From contig NZ_JNXT01000006.1 of NCBI RefSeq assembly GCF_000716675.1, forward strand, positions 124,001 through 188,000: DNA of 64,000 nt, written 5' to 3'. This document shows, piece after piece, positions 45,784 through 55,020 of the stretch. The position numbers and the translations under genes are program-made. Origin of the DNA: Streptomyces alboflavus. Its GTDB lineage: Bacteria; Actinomycetota; Actinomycetes; Streptomycetales; Streptomycetaceae. Under the pieces are notes generated by a model. That model made no database searches and was not told the DNA's origin. It worked only from the letters and a program-made list of their open reading frames with translations. How positions within the stretch are numbered: the first letter of the stretch is position 1; each line of letters opens with the position of its first letter.

Positions 45784-46573
45784 TCGTCGTCGGGACTGCC
45801 CCGGCCGCCTCCTGGCGGCGGCCGGAGCAGCGGTCCCGTCCGTCCCGGAGCCCGACGCCGCACGCGACGCCCCCCCTCGCCCCGGGACGGAACCCCCCCA
45901 TCAACAGAACCCCCTCTTCCTTCCGCGGCCGGACTCCCACCCGCCCCCCGACGGGTGGGAATCCGGCTCGCGCGCCCCGGTGAAGGCCACCGGACCGAGG
46001 TCCGGCAAGCCCGCGCCCGAGGGCTTCCACCCCCCCCAGCGACCCGAACGCATGTTGCCGTGTGTGTTCGTTCCGCTCTGACGCGTCACATAGTGCGTCC
46101 CGTCCGTGAGACCTGTGCCGATTCTGTGAAAAGTGGCGGAAAAGAGCAGGTAGTCGCTGATGGGTGCGGCGCGGGGCGCGTGGGGCCCGTGGGGAGGCGC
46201 GTGGTGCCGTCGGGTGTCCGGTGGTGAGGACGGCGTGGCCGCTCAGCGGGGTGTGGGCTGCCTCGCCGCCGTAGTGCGTGGCACTTGCATGTATGGGGCG
46301 TGCGCCCGGCGTGTTCGGCTTTTTGCAGTGGACCGGACCAATGAAGGGAATCGGCCACGCCCCAGGGCTTGCCGAATGCCGTGGCGGAATGCCGGAAAGC
46401 GCGTTCTGACCTGCACGGCAGACGCGTTCCGGGGGAGCGGTGCGCGGTGGGTATCAGGCCCCGCGCCCCGCCGTGCCGCGCACCGTCCCGCCGTGCCCCC
46501 GAAACCCGCCGCCGCAAGGGTGCGGACCGCGCCAACGGCAGGGCGGTGCCGCCGCTGCCGCCGACGCCGTCCC
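45784..46573. other. 790-bp convergent intergenic region
   Basis: It starts with the hemE terminator (45929-45966). The remaining 600 bp include a lower-GC stretch near 46080-46160 and another near 46280-46400, unlike the flanking coding DNA, but I find no frame with a convincing start and codon pattern. A small RNA or short peptide gene cannot be excluded. Confidence 0.5.
45929..45966 (+). terminator. hemE terminator
   Basis: A 15-bp stem with one mismatch (core TCCCACCCG/CGGGTGGGA) and an eight-base C-rich loop, about 145 bp after hemE. Confidence 0.7.
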
Positions 46574-47959
46574 TCAGGCCCCGCCCGCCCGCACCGCCGA
46601 CACCGCCTTGCGCGCCGCCACCAGGACCGGGTCCCACACGGGTGAGAACGGGGGCGCGTACCCGAGGTCGAGCGCCGTCATCTGCTCCACCGTCATGCGC
46701 GCCGTCAGCGCCACGGCCGCCACGTCGACCCGCTTGGCCGCGCCCTCACGGCCCACGATCTGGACGCCGAGCAGCCGGCCCGTGCGCCGCTCGGCCAGCA
46801 TCTTCACCGTCATCAGGGCCGCCCCGGGGTAGTAACCGGCCCGGCTCGTCGACTCGATGGTCACCGCCGCGTACTGCAGGCCCGCCGCCCGCGCGTCCTT
46901 CTCCCGCAGGCCCGTGCGGGCGATCTCCAGGTCGCAGACCTTGCTCACGGCGGTGCCGACGACGCCGGGGAACGTGGCGTACCCGCCGCCCACGTTCGAC
47001 CCGATGATCTGCCCGTGCTTGTTCGCGTGCGTGCCGAGCGCGATGTGCCGCTCCCGGCCCGAGACCAGGTCGAGGACCTCCACGCAGTCGCCGCCCGCCC
47101 AGATCGCCCCGTCCGCGACCGGCCCGCGCACCCGCATCGCCAGGTCGGTGAGCAGCCCGCCGTGCTCCCCGAGCGGCAGCCCGGCGGCGCGGGCGAGGGC
47201 GGTCTCGGGACGGACGCCGATCCCCAGGACCACCACGTCCGCGGGGAACTCGCGGTCCTCGGTGGCCACGGCCCTGGCCCGGCCGTCGTCCGCCGTGAGG
47301 ATCTTGGTGACCTCGGCGTCGTTCACCATCGTGATGCCCATGCCGGTCATCGCCTCGCGCACCAGGCGGCCCATGTCCGGGTCGAGCGTGGACATCGGCT
47401 CCTTGCCGCGGTTGACCACCGTGACCTCGTAGCCCCGCCCGATCAGCGCCTCCGCCATCTCCACGCCGATGTAGCCCGCGCCGATCACCACGGCCCGGCG
47501 GCCCGGCGTCCCGGTGAGCGTGTCGAGGAGCGCCTGCCCGTCGTCCAGGGTCTGCACGCCGTGCACGCCCGGCGCGTCGATGCCGGGCAGGTCCGGGCGC
47601 AGCGGCCGGGCGCCGGTGGCGATCACGAGTTTGTCGTACGCGGTCCACTCCTCGGCGCCCGAGGCGAGGTCCCGGGCGCGCACCCGGCGCTCCCGCGCGT
47701 CGATCTCGACGACCTCGGTACGCATCCGCAGGTCGATGGAGCGTTCCCGGTGCTCCTCGGGCGTCCGCGCGATCAGGTCGTCCCGCTCGGCGACGTCGCC
47801 GCCCACCCAGTAGGGGATCCCGCACGCCGAGAACGAGGTGAAGTTGCCCCGCTCGAAGGCGACGATCTCCAGCTCCTGCGGCGACTTCAGTCTGCGTGCC
47901 TGCGACGCGGCCGACATCCCGGCCGCGTCCCCTCCGATGACCACCAGTCGTTCACTCAT
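46574..47959 (-). CDS. FAD-dependent pyridine nucleotide-disulphide oxidoreductase (CoA-disulphide reductase/NADH oxidase group)
   Basis: A 461-residue flavoprotein. FAD binding is at LVVIGGDAAGMSAASQARR (5-23), and NAD(P)H binding is at AVVIGAGYIGVEMAEAL. The single redox-active Cys C46 in SFSACGIPYW defines the CoA-disulphide reductase/NADH oxidase/peroxidase group rather than two-Cys enzymes. The C-terminal dimerisation domain ends with DPVLVAARKA. The specific substrate (CoA disulphide, mycothiol-related disulphide, oxygen) cannot be assigned. There is no Shine-Dalgarno sequence before the ATG at 47957-47959, so it may be leaderless. Confidence 0.87.
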   Translation of the reverse strand: MSERLVVIGGDAAGMSAASQARRLKSPQELEIVAFERGNFTSFSACGIPYWVGGDVAERDDLIARTPEEHRERSIDLRMRTEVVEIDARERRVRARDLASGAEEWTAYDKLVIATGARPLRPDLPGIDAPGVHGVQTLDDGQALLDTLTGTPGRRAVVIGAGYIGVEMAEALIGRGYEVTVVNRGKEPMSTLDPDMGRLVREAMTGMGITMVNDAEVTKILTADDGRARAVATEDREFPADVVVLGIGVRPETALARAAGLPLGEHGGLLTDLAMRVRGPVADGAIWAGGDCVEVLDLVSGRERHIALGTHANKHGQIIGSNVGGGYATFPGVVGTAVSKVCDLEIARTGLREKDARAAGLQYAAVTIESTSRAGYYPGAALMTVKMLAERRTGRLLGVQIVGREGAAKRVDVAAVALTARMTVEQMTALDLGYAPPFSPVWDPVLVAARKAVSAVRAGGA

Positions 47960-48044
47960 GCGGACACGCTACGGGGCGGGGGCAGTTCGGGTCCCGGTGC
48001 CGCCCCCGGCACGGCACCGGGACCCCGCCCCCACCCCGCGCAGG

Positions 48045-49238
48045 TCAGGAACCCCCCGACGGCTTCGGCGGGTTCGGCCCGCTCGCACCGCCCGCCCCGG
48101 AGGCGCCGGAGCCGCCCGACCCGCTGCCGCCGGAGCCGCCCGTGCCGCCTGGACCGCCGCTCCCGGCGCCGCCCGCGGGCGCCGCAACCGCCCGCCGCCC
48201 CGTCCACGGCCGCACCACCCGCAGCCACAGCAGCACCAGCAGCGCCGCGACCGCCGCGAACGGCAGGGCCGCCGCCAGGGCCACCGCCAGCCAGCCCAGC
48301 ATCGTCACGAAGGCGCCCCAGCCGCCGGACAGCGCGCCCGCGAACGTCGGTCCTTCGTCCTCCTTGCTGTCCGCACCGGTCTCCGGCGACTCGGACAGCG
48401 TGAGCGTGATGGTGGCCATCGTCGTACGGTCCTTCAGTGAGGACTGCCGCGCGAGAAGCGCCTCCAGGTCCGCCTGACGACCGCTCAACTCGCCCTCCAG
48501 TGAGACGATGTCACTGATCTTCGTGGCCTTGTCCATCAGGGCCCGCACCCGCGCCACGCTCGCCCGCTGCGTCCTGATCCGGCTCTCGACGTCCACGACC
48601 TCCTCGGTGACGTCCTCGGCCTTGGCGTTGCGGCTGATCAGCTTTCCCGTGCCCGCGAGGTCGGAGAGGACCTGCTCGTAGCGGTCCTGCGGGACGCGCA
48701 GGACGACGCGGGAGCGGTCGTGGCCGCGCCGGTCGCGGTCGGTGGACTCGTCGCCGACCAGACCGCCCGCGCCCTCGGCCGCGGTCCGCGCCCGCTCCAG
48801 GGCCTTCGGTACGTCCTTGACGCGTACGGTCAGCGACGCAGTGCGGATGACGTGGGTGTCGGCGGGACGCAGCGGCCCGGACGGGTTCCTGGCGTCGCCG
48901 CCCGCGCGCTTCTTCCCGCCCTCGGCCCGGTCGCCGTCCGCCCCGCCCTCGTCCCGCAGGGCGGCGCTGTCGTCGCCGGGCCCCTGACTGGCCTGCGCCC
49001 CCGCGGCCCGGTCACCGCCGGAGCCGCTGCTCTTGTCGCCGTCGTCGTCACCGCTCGCACCGCACCCCGCGAGCGCGAGCGTCACCGCGAGGAGCAGCGC
49101 GGCGAGCCCGCCGAGCGGCCCCCGCCGCGCCCGGCCGAGGGGCACCGACGCGCCCGGAGCCGGTGGCGTGTCGGCGGGCGCGGGCCGCACGCCCGTACCG
49201 GATGGCCCTGACGGCCCTGACGCCCTTGACGTGTGCAT
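48045..49238 (-). CDS. DUF4349 lipoprotein
   Basis: A 397-residue protein. The signal sequence (GGLAALLLAVTLALAGC) has a lipobox ending LAGC. An acidic/Ser-rich linker follows, then the DUF4349 domain (about 125-330: VIRTASLTVRVKDVPKALERA, VVLRVPQDRYEQVLSDLAG, and a coiled-coil-like ESRIRTQRASVARVRALMDKA). A membrane helix near 345-370 (TMLGWLAVALAAALPFAAVAALL) and a Gly/Ser-rich tail end it. It is anchored at both ends to the membrane. The role is unknown. ATG at 49236-49238 has GGGGG upstream. It is divergent from hemY. Confidence 0.85.
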   Translation of the reverse strand: MHTSRASGPSGPSGTGVRPAPADTPPAPGASVPLGRARRGPLGGLAALLLAVTLALAGCGASGDDDGDKSSGSGGDRAAGAQASQGPGDDSAALRDEGGADGDRAEGGKKRAGGDARNPSGPLRPADTHVIRTASLTVRVKDVPKALERARTAAEGAGGLVGDESTDRDRRGHDRSRVVLRVPQDRYEQVLSDLAGTGKLISRNAKAEDVTEEVVDVESRIRTQRASVARVRALMDKATKISDIVSLEGELSGRQADLEALLARQSSLKDRTTMATITLTLSESPETGADSKEDEGPTFAGALSGGWGAFVTMLGWLAVALAAALPFAAVAALLVLLWLRVVRPWTGRRAVAAPAGGAGSGGPGGTGGSGGSGSGGSGASGAGGASGPNPPKPSGGS

Positions 49239-49454
49239 CGACGTACCCCCGAGGTCGTGGTGAGTGTGCTCCTACGACGCCGGGACCGGTCGCGGTGTTC
49301 GGTCCGTGTGGTCCCGATGAGGTCCCGGCGCGGTCACGGAGGGGACTCGTCCGGAAGTGCGCGCGGGGGCCCGGACCGGACGGGGGCGGGCGCGTGAAAG
49401 GGGCGGGCGCGGGTGCCAGGAAGCGGTCCCGAGCTGCTCTGAGAGAGTGGGGGC

Positions 49455-50960
49455 ATGCGCGCAGCGGACACACGGACGAGCCAGGAACCTTCTGCCCCTA
49501 CTTCCCCCGGTGGTCCTCCCGGTGGGCTCGGGCACGTCGTCGTCATCGGTGGTGGCATCGCGGGGCTCGCCGCCGCTCATCGGCTTCTGGACGCGGGGGC
49601 GCGCGTCACCGTTCTGGAGGCCTCCGACCGGCTCGGCGGGAAGGTGCGGGCGGGGGAGATCGCGGGTGTGCGTGTCGACCTCGGGGCCGAGTCGATGCTG
49701 GCGCGCAGGCCGGAGGCGGTCGGGCTTGCCCGTGAGGTCGGGCTCGGCGACCGGCTTCAGGCGCCGGCGACGGCGAGTGCCGCGATCTGGACCCGCGGGG
49801 CGCTGCGCCCCATGCCCAAGGGGCACGTGATGGGCGTGCCCGGTGATGCCTCCGCCGTCGCCGGAGTGCTCTCCGACGAGGGCCTGCGCCGCATCGAGCG
49901 GGACCGCGAGCTGCCGCCCACCGAGGTCGGTGACGACATCGCTGTCGGGGAGTACGTCGCCCGGCGGGTCGGCCGCGAGGTCGTGGACCGGCTCGTGGAG
50001 CCGCTGCTCGGCGGGGTGTACGCCGGGGACGCGTACCGCATCTCGATGCGCTCCGCCGTCCCGCAGCTCTTCGAGGCCGCCCGCACCCACACCTCCCTCA
50101 CCGAGGGCGTCCGCGACCTCCAGGCGCGGGCCGCGGGGAACCAGCAGCCCGGACCCGTCTTCATGGGCATCGACGGCGGCGTCGGCCGACTGCCCCTCGC
50201 CGTCGCGGAGTCGGTGCGGGCCCGGGGCGGCGAGATCCTCCTGAAGTGCGCGGCCCACGGGCTGCGCCGGGTCGAGGGCGGCTGGGAGGTGTACGTCGAC
50301 GACTGGGACCTGGAGGCCGACGCCGTCGTCCTCGCCGTGCCCGCTCCGCACGCCGCCCGCCTCCTGGAGCACGACGTCCCCGGGGCCGCGGCCGAGCTGC
50401 GCGCCGTCGAGTACGCCTCCATGGCCCTGATCACCCTCGCCTACCGCCGGGCCGACGTGGGCGCGCTGCCCGACGGGAGCGGGTTCCTGGTGCCGCCCGT
50501 GGACGGGCGCACCATCAAGGCGTCGACGTTCGCGAGCCAGAAGTGGGGGTGGATCGCGGCGCAGGACCCGGACCTGTTCGTGCTGCGCACGTCCGTCGGG
50601 CGGTACGGGGACGAGAAGGACCTGGGCCGCCCGGACGACGAACTGGTGGGCATCTCCCGCGGGGACCTGCGCGCCGCCACCGGCCTGGACGCGGCGCCCG
50701 TCGCCTCGGCCGTCACACGCTGGGACAGCGGCCTGCCGCAGTACCCCGTCGGCCACCACGCGCGCGTGGCCCGCGTCCGCGAGCACGTGGGGCGGATGCC
50801 GGGCCTCGTGGTCTGCGGAGCGGCGTACGACGGAGTGGGGATCCCCGCCTGCGTCGCCAGCGCGAACGCGGCCGTCGACCAGCTCACCGGGGACCTTTCC
50901 GCCGTGCGCGAGCTCACCGCCAACCCGGTGCAGAGCCTGCACGGCGGCGCGGGAGAATAG
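49455..50960 (+). CDS. hemY: coproporphyrinogen III/protoporphyrinogen oxidase (HemY/HemG type)
   Basis: A 501-residue FAD enzyme of the monoamine-oxidase fold. A 26-residue Pro/Gly-rich lead precedes [22 protein letters not shown] (FAD site) with [15 protein letters not shown]. The C-terminal [21 protein letters not shown] is the second FAD contact typical of protoporphyrinogen oxidases. In actinobacteria the enzyme mainly oxidises coproporphyrinogen III to coproporphyrin III (also called CgoX; hemG in older Streptomyces usage). hemQ follows four bases later, confirming the coproporphyrin-dependent pathway. ATG has GAGAG upstream. Confidence 0.93.
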   Translation: MRAADTRTSQEPSAPTSPGGPPGGLGHVVVIGGGIAGLAAAHRLLDAGARVTVLEASDRLGGKVRAGEIAGVRVDLGAESMLARRPEAVGLAREVGLGDRLQAPATASAAIWTRGALRPMPKGHVMGVPGDASAVAGVLSDEGLRRIERDRELPPTEVGDDIAVGEYVARRVGREVVDRLVEPLLGGVYAGDAYRISMRSAVPQLFEAARTHTSLTEGVRDLQARAAGNQQPGPVFMGIDGGVGRLPLAVAESVRARGGEILLKCAAHGLRRVEGGWEVYVDDWDLEADAVVLAVPAPHAARLLEHDVPGAAAELRAVEYASMALITLAYRRADVGALPDGSGFLVPPVDGRTIKASTFASQKWGWIAAQDPDLFVLRTSVGRYGDEKDLGRPDDELVGISRGDLRAATGLDAAPVASAVTRWDSGLPQYPVGHHARVARVREHVGRMPGLVVCGAAYDGVGIPACVASANAAVDQLTGDLSAVRELTANPVQSLHGGAGE

Positions 50961-50964
50961 CCGC

Positions 50965-51684
50965 ATGAGTGACGACGCCCCCGCCAAGATCCCGAACGCC
51001 GGCAAGAAGGCCAAGGACCTCAACGAGGTCATCCGCTACACCCTGTGGTCCGTCTTCAAACTGCGCGACGTCCTGCCCGAGAGCCGCCTCGGGTACGCCG
51101 ACGAGGTCCAGGAGCTGTTCGACAAGCTCGCTGCCCGGGACATCACCGTCCGCGGCACCTACGACGTGTCCGGCCTGCGCGCCGACGCCGACGTCATGAT
51201 CTGGTGGCACGCGGAGACCGCCGACGAGCTCCAGGAGGCGTACAACCTCTTCCGGCGCACCAAGCTCGGCCGCGCCCTGGAGCCGGTCTGGTCGAACATG
51301 GCGCTGCACCGCCCCGCCGAGTTCAACAAGTCGCACATCCCGGCGTTCCTCGCCGACGAGACGCCCCGCGACTACGTCTCGGTGTACCCCTTCGTGCGCT
51401 CCTACGACTGGTACCTGCTGCCCGACGAGGACCGCCGCCGCATGCTCAAGGACCACGGCATGATGGCCCGCGGCTACCCCGACGTGCGCGCCAACACGGT
51501 CGCCTCGTTCTCCCTCGGCGACTACGAATGGCTGCTCGCCTTCGAGGCGGACGAGCTGTACCGCATCGTCGACCTGATGCGGCACCTGCGCGCCTCCGAG
51601 GCCCGCATGCACGTCCGCGAGGAGGTCCCGTTCTACACCGGCCGCCGCAAGTCCGTGGCGGACCTGGTGGCGGGTCTGGCGTAG
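50965..51684 (+). CDS. hemQ: coproheme decarboxylase HemQ/ChdC
   Basis: A 239-residue chlorite-dismutase-fold protein. It oxidatively decarboxylates coproheme to heme b with peroxide, the last step of the coproporphyrin-dependent pathway. The segment [17 protein letters not shown] carries the catalytic-type Tyr and the conserved SxxWY, and [10 protein letters not shown] has the proximal His. [17 protein letters not shown] is the substrate-side strand. The ATG lies four bases after hemY with GGGAG inside it, so the two are coupled. Terrabacterial HemQ lacks the distal Arg of true chlorite dismutases. Confidence 0.94.
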   Translation: MSDDAPAKIPNAGKKAKDLNEVIRYTLWSVFKLRDVLPESRLGYADEVQELFDKLAARDITVRGTYDVSGLRADADVMIWWHAETADELQEAYNLFRRTKLGRALEPVWSNMALHRPAEFNKSHIPAFLADETPRDYVSVYPFVRSYDWYLLPDEDRRRMLKDHGMMARGYPDVRANTVASFSLGDYEWLLAFEADELYRIVDLMRHLRASEARMHVREEVPFYTGRRKSVADLVAGLA

Positions 51685-51726
51685 CCGGTAATTCGGTTGC
51701 CGCGCCCGCGCGGCACGGGTTTCATC

Positions 51727-51758
51727 GAGAGGTCGGGCCGACTGGGGCCCGGCCTCTC
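51727..51758 (+). terminator. hairpin after hemQ
   Basis: GAGAGGTCGGGCC pairs with GGCCCGGCCTCTC, one mismatch in 13, six-base loop, about 40 bp after the hemQ stop. Confidence 0.78.
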
Positions 51759-51851
51759 GTGCGTGGACAGAAAGCCGGTGTTGTATGCCCAGGGCCCTGC
51801 GGAATCTCTCGACTTCACCCCATTCCGCATCGCTCAGGAGTCCTCTCTCCC

Positions 51852-52235
51852 ATGTCTCAGAGGTCACGCAACACCTCCCGACGGGCGCGCACTGAAGCAC
51901 GCGCCCAGTCCTTCCGCTGCCTCCACTGCGGCCTCGACGTCTCGATGACCGCACCCGGCACCGACCACCGCAACCACTGTCCGAACTGCCTCTGGAGCCG
52001 TCACCTCGACGACACCCCCGGCGACCGGGCGGCGGACTGCGGAGCCAGGATGGAACCCCTCGCCATATCCGTCAGAGGAGACGGCGAGTGGGTTCTCGTC
52101 CACCGCTGCACCCATTGCGGCGTCCTGCACGCGAACCGCACCGCGGGCGACGACAACGTCTTGCCGCTGACCCGGCTGGCGGTGCGGCCTCTGGCGCAGT
52201 CGCCCTTCCCGCTGGAGAGGCTCGGCATGCTCTGA
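51852..52235 (+). CDS. RNHCP-domain zinc protein
   Basis: A 127-residue protein. A basic N-terminus (about 20 residues) is followed by three CxxC pairs: FRCLHCG, RNHCPNC and HRCTHCG. The exact string RNHCP gives the family its name. The pattern indicates zinc-ribbon folds, probably RNA- or DNA-binding. AGGAG lies 11 nt before the ATG. No neighbour shares its transcript. A role in ribosome or RNA metabolism is guessed only from the zinc-ribbon fold. Confidence 0.85.
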   Translation: MSQRSRNTSRRARTEARAQSFRCLHCGLDVSMTAPGTDHRNHCPNCLWSRHLDDTPGDRAADCGARMEPLAISVRGDGEWVLVHRCTHCGVLHANRTAGDDNVLPLTRLAVRPLAQSPFPLERLGML

Positions 52236-52322
52236 GTCCGGTGACCCGCGGGTCCGTTGTGGCTGGGCGCGCCCGCGCGGCGGAGCCGCACAGGGATACG
52301 GCCCCGCGCCCCTTCGGGCGCT

Positions 52323-53993
52323 CTACAGCGGCTTGGGGAGTTCCGCGGCCCGCGCCCCCGACAGCGGCTTCGGCTCCGGGTGCGGCGCGCACGACGCGCG
52401 TCGCGCCGGGAGTTCGCCCTCCAGGAGATACGCCTCCACGTGGCCGTTGACGCACGCGTTCGGGCCGCCCGCGATGCCGTGCGTGCCCGCGTCCTTCTCG
52501 GTCACCAGGACCGAACCCGCGAGCCTGTGGTGCAGTTCGAGAGCGCCCTCGTACGGCGTCGCCGCGTCCCGCTCGGCGGCCAGGATCAGGGTCGGCGGCA
52601 GGGCGCCCGGGGCGGTGCGCACGTCGAGGGCCCGCTGGCGCGGCTCGGGCCAGTAGGCGCACGGCAGGTTCATCCAGGCGTTGTCCCAGGTCTCGAACGG
52701 GGCGAGGCGCGCGAGGGCGGAGTTGTCGCGGTCCCAGGTGGGGAAGTCGGTGGGCCAGGCCGCGTCGTTGCACTCGACGGCCGTGTAGACGGCGTTGCCG
52801 TTCTCGTCCTCGGCGGCCGCCGCCGGGTGCGGCGCGGCCTGCTGGATCAGCGGCTTCGGGTTGCCCTTCAGGTACTGCGACAGGGCCGTCGCCCGCATCG
52901 GCCAGTAGTCGTCGTAGTACGCGGCCCGCAGGAACGCCGCCCGCAGCTGCGAGGATCCGACCTTGCCGCCGGCGGGCTTGTGCGTCAGCTCGGCGCGGAC
53001 GCTCTCGTAGGAGCGCTGCACCTCCTGCGGGGTCGTGCCGAGGCCGTACGCCTTGTGGTGCTTGGCGACCCAGGTGCGGAAGTCCGCCCAGCGGCGCTCG
53101 AAGGCGAAGGACTGGTCGAGGTTGTTGGCGTACCAGATCTGGTCCGGGGCCGGGTTGACCGCCGAGTCGAAGACCATGCGGCGCACATGGCCGGGGAACA
53201 GCGTGGCGTAGACGGAGCCGATGTAGGTGCCGTACGAGGCGCCCATGAACGTCAGCTTCCGCTCGCCGAGCGCGGCGCGCAGGACGTCCAGGTCACGGGC
53301 GTTGTTCAGGGTGGTGTAGTGGCGCAGGTCCGGGCCCGCGTTCCGGGCGCAGCCGCGCGCGTACGCCTTCGCCTGGGCGATCCGCTCCGCCTTGTACGAG
53401 GCGTCGGGGTGCGTCGGCGAGTTGGTGGGCGCCTTGGTGAACTGCTTCGGGTCCTGGCAGGACAGCGGCGCGGAGCGGCCGACGCCGCGCGGCGCGTAGC
53501 CGACGAGGTCGTACGCCGCCGCGACGCGCTTCCACTCCGGCATCGGGCCGACCATCGGGAAGTACATGCCGGACGCGCCCGGGCCGCCCGGGTTGAAGAC
53601 CAGCGCGCCCTGCCGCGACACCACGGCCCGCCCCGACTTCCCGGTGGCCTCGACGCGGCTGACGGTCAGTCGGATCTGCTTGCCGTCGGGGTGGGCGTAG
53701 TCGAGGGGGACGGTGACCGTGCCGCACTCCACGGACGGCGGCAGGTTCTCCACCTGCGGGCAGGCGCCGAAGTCGATGCCGGTGGTCTGGGCGCGCTGGG
53801 CGGCGAGCGCGGTGCCGAGGGTCTCGGGGGAGGGGGTGGCGGGGGCGCCGGGGGCGCCGGGGACACCGGGGAAGGAGGCGGTGGCGGCGCTGCTCGCGGG
53901 GGCCGCGGCGAGGGCGGTCAGGACGAGGGAGCCGATGGTTCCGACGGTTCTGGCGGCTCTGTACCGGGCGGCGGCTGTTGCTGGTGCTCTCAT
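52323..53993 (-). CDS. secreted alpha/beta-hydrolase, tripeptidyl aminopeptidase (TAP) type
   Basis: A 556-residue exported serine hydrolase. The signal peptide spans about 1-36 (VGTIGSLVLTALAAAPASSA). The alpha/beta-hydrolase core has oxyanion segment LVFNPGGPGASG, nucleophile elbow MGASYGTYIG, Asp in AAERDAATPYEGA and His in AGTHGIAGG. The C-terminal part matches the TAP-like extension of Streptomyces Tap/Slp proteases, which release tripeptides from proteins. The ATG at 53991-53993 begins the signal peptide. Longer frames extend into AT-rich promoter DNA (54020-54070). It is a single gene. Confidence 0.9.
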   Translation of the reverse strand: MRAPATAAARYRAARTVGTIGSLVLTALAAAPASSAATASFPGVPGAPGAPATPSPETLGTALAAQRAQTTGIDFGACPQVENLPPSVECGTVTVPLDYAHPDGKQIRLTVSRVEATGKSGRAVVSRQGALVFNPGGPGASGMYFPMVGPMPEWKRVAAAYDLVGYAPRGVGRSAPLSCQDPKQFTKAPTNSPTHPDASYKAERIAQAKAYARGCARNAGPDLRHYTTLNNARDLDVLRAALGERKLTFMGASYGTYIGSVYATLFPGHVRRMVFDSAVNPAPDQIWYANNLDQSFAFERRWADFRTWVAKHHKAYGLGTTPQEVQRSYESVRAELTHKPAGGKVGSSQLRAAFLRAAYYDDYWPMRATALSQYLKGNPKPLIQQAAPHPAAAAEDENGNAVYTAVECNDAAWPTDFPTWDRDNSALARLAPFETWDNAWMNLPCAYWPEPRQRALDVRTAPGALPPTLILAAERDAATPYEGALELHHRLAGSVLVTEKDAGTHGIAGGPNACVNGHVEAYLLEGELPARRASCAPHPEPKPLSGARAAELPKPL

Positions 53994-54153
53994 CGCTGTT
54001 CTGTGTCCCTTTCGCGGGGCGGGCCCAAGTGATCGCGTAAATCGCAAAATCACAACAAAAGGGATATTCAGTTCGAAGAGTGGCAAAGTCCAGCACCGGC
54101 CCGGGGGCGTCGCGAGTCGCGCCCCAATGGCCCCCTGGCCGCCCGCGCGGGAC

Positions 54154-54924
54154 CTACGGCCGGGTCTCGCGGTACCCGTCGAGGTTCGGGTCCCGGTGCG
54201 AGAGCGCGGCCCGCAGGGCGGGGTCCTCCAGCGCCCGCAGACCCCGCACGGCCACCGACGTCAGGTCGTCCCGCGAGGGCAGCGCGCCGAGCAGCCGCCG
54301 CCCCGCCGGGGAGGCCCAGCGCGTGGTCGGCACCTCGAAGCGAGCTATGGCCAGACAGCTCACCGTGAGGAAGAACGGCAGCGCGAACCACACCGCGACC
54401 GGCAGCTCCCCCTCGCGCCCCTCGACCGGAAGCAGCGTCGCGCACGCGCCGAGGACGACCACGGCGACCGCGGCCGCCCGTACCTGCCGCGCCGCGCCCG
54501 CGATCCCCGACCACATGCCGTCCGGCACCGCGAGACCCGCCGCGACCAGGCGGTCCGCGAGCGCCCGCACCCCGTCCCCGGCCGCCGCGGCCGTGCGCAC
54601 CGGCGCGATCCGCGACTGCCCGGCCGGACCGATAGCCCCGAGCACCGACCGCTCCAGGTCGTCCCCCGCCACCGGATCCACCACCGTCGCCCACCCCGTG
54701 TGCGCGAGCAGCAGGCGCCGCCCCCGCGCCATGGAGAGGAGCGCCACGTCGACGACCCGCCCGGGTCCGCCCGACAGGAACGCCGCCTCGTACAGCGTCA
54801 GATGCCGGCCCTCGTGCGCCCCGCGCGCCTCACTGGCGGCGGCGCGCACCGCGGCCACGCAGAGCCGGCCGCAGGACAGTGCGGCGAGAGCACAGGCGAG
54901 AAGCAGCAGCGGGACCCAGAACAT
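54154..54924 (-). CDS. TIGR04222-like membrane protein, lacking a Cys-rich tail
   Basis: A 256-residue membrane protein. One N-terminal helix (FWVPLLLLACALAALSCG) and two helices around 145-190 (AAVAVVVLGACATLL and AVWFALPFFLTVSCLAI) surround a cytoplasmic domain with TLYEAAFLSGGPGRVVDVAL, the signature I associate with TIGR04222. Many relatives end in a Gly/Cys-rich tail; this one ends plainly in YRETRP. No Shine-Dalgarno sequence precedes the ATG at 54922-54924. It lies on the same strand as, and just downstream of, the DUF4142/DUF692 genes. Confidence 0.78.
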   Translation of the reverse strand: MFWVPLLLLACALAALSCGRLCVAAVRAAASEARGAHEGRHLTLYEAAFLSGGPGRVVDVALLSMARGRRLLLAHTGWATVVDPVAGDDLERSVLGAIGPAGQSRIAPVRTAAAAGDGVRALADRLVAAGLAVPDGMWSGIAGAARQVRAAAVAVVVLGACATLLPVEGREGELPVAVWFALPFFLTVSCLAIARFEVPTTRWASPAGRRLLGALPSRDDLTSVAVRGLRALEDPALRAALSHRDPNLDGYRETRP

Positions 54925-55020
54925 GCCGGTTTTCTATGTGAAGGAGGTGTGACGCCGCTACCGGTATTCCACGATGTGGACACCTCTTCTTCACCGGCTG
55001 CCCCGCCGTCCCGCCCCGCC

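Noticed and set aside
46086..46637. 183-residue minus-strand frame in the hemE downstream gap
   Set aside because: No ribosome site, low-complexity Gly/Arg start, and overlap with the end of the flavoprotein gene. The composition varies along its length, unlike neighbouring genes.
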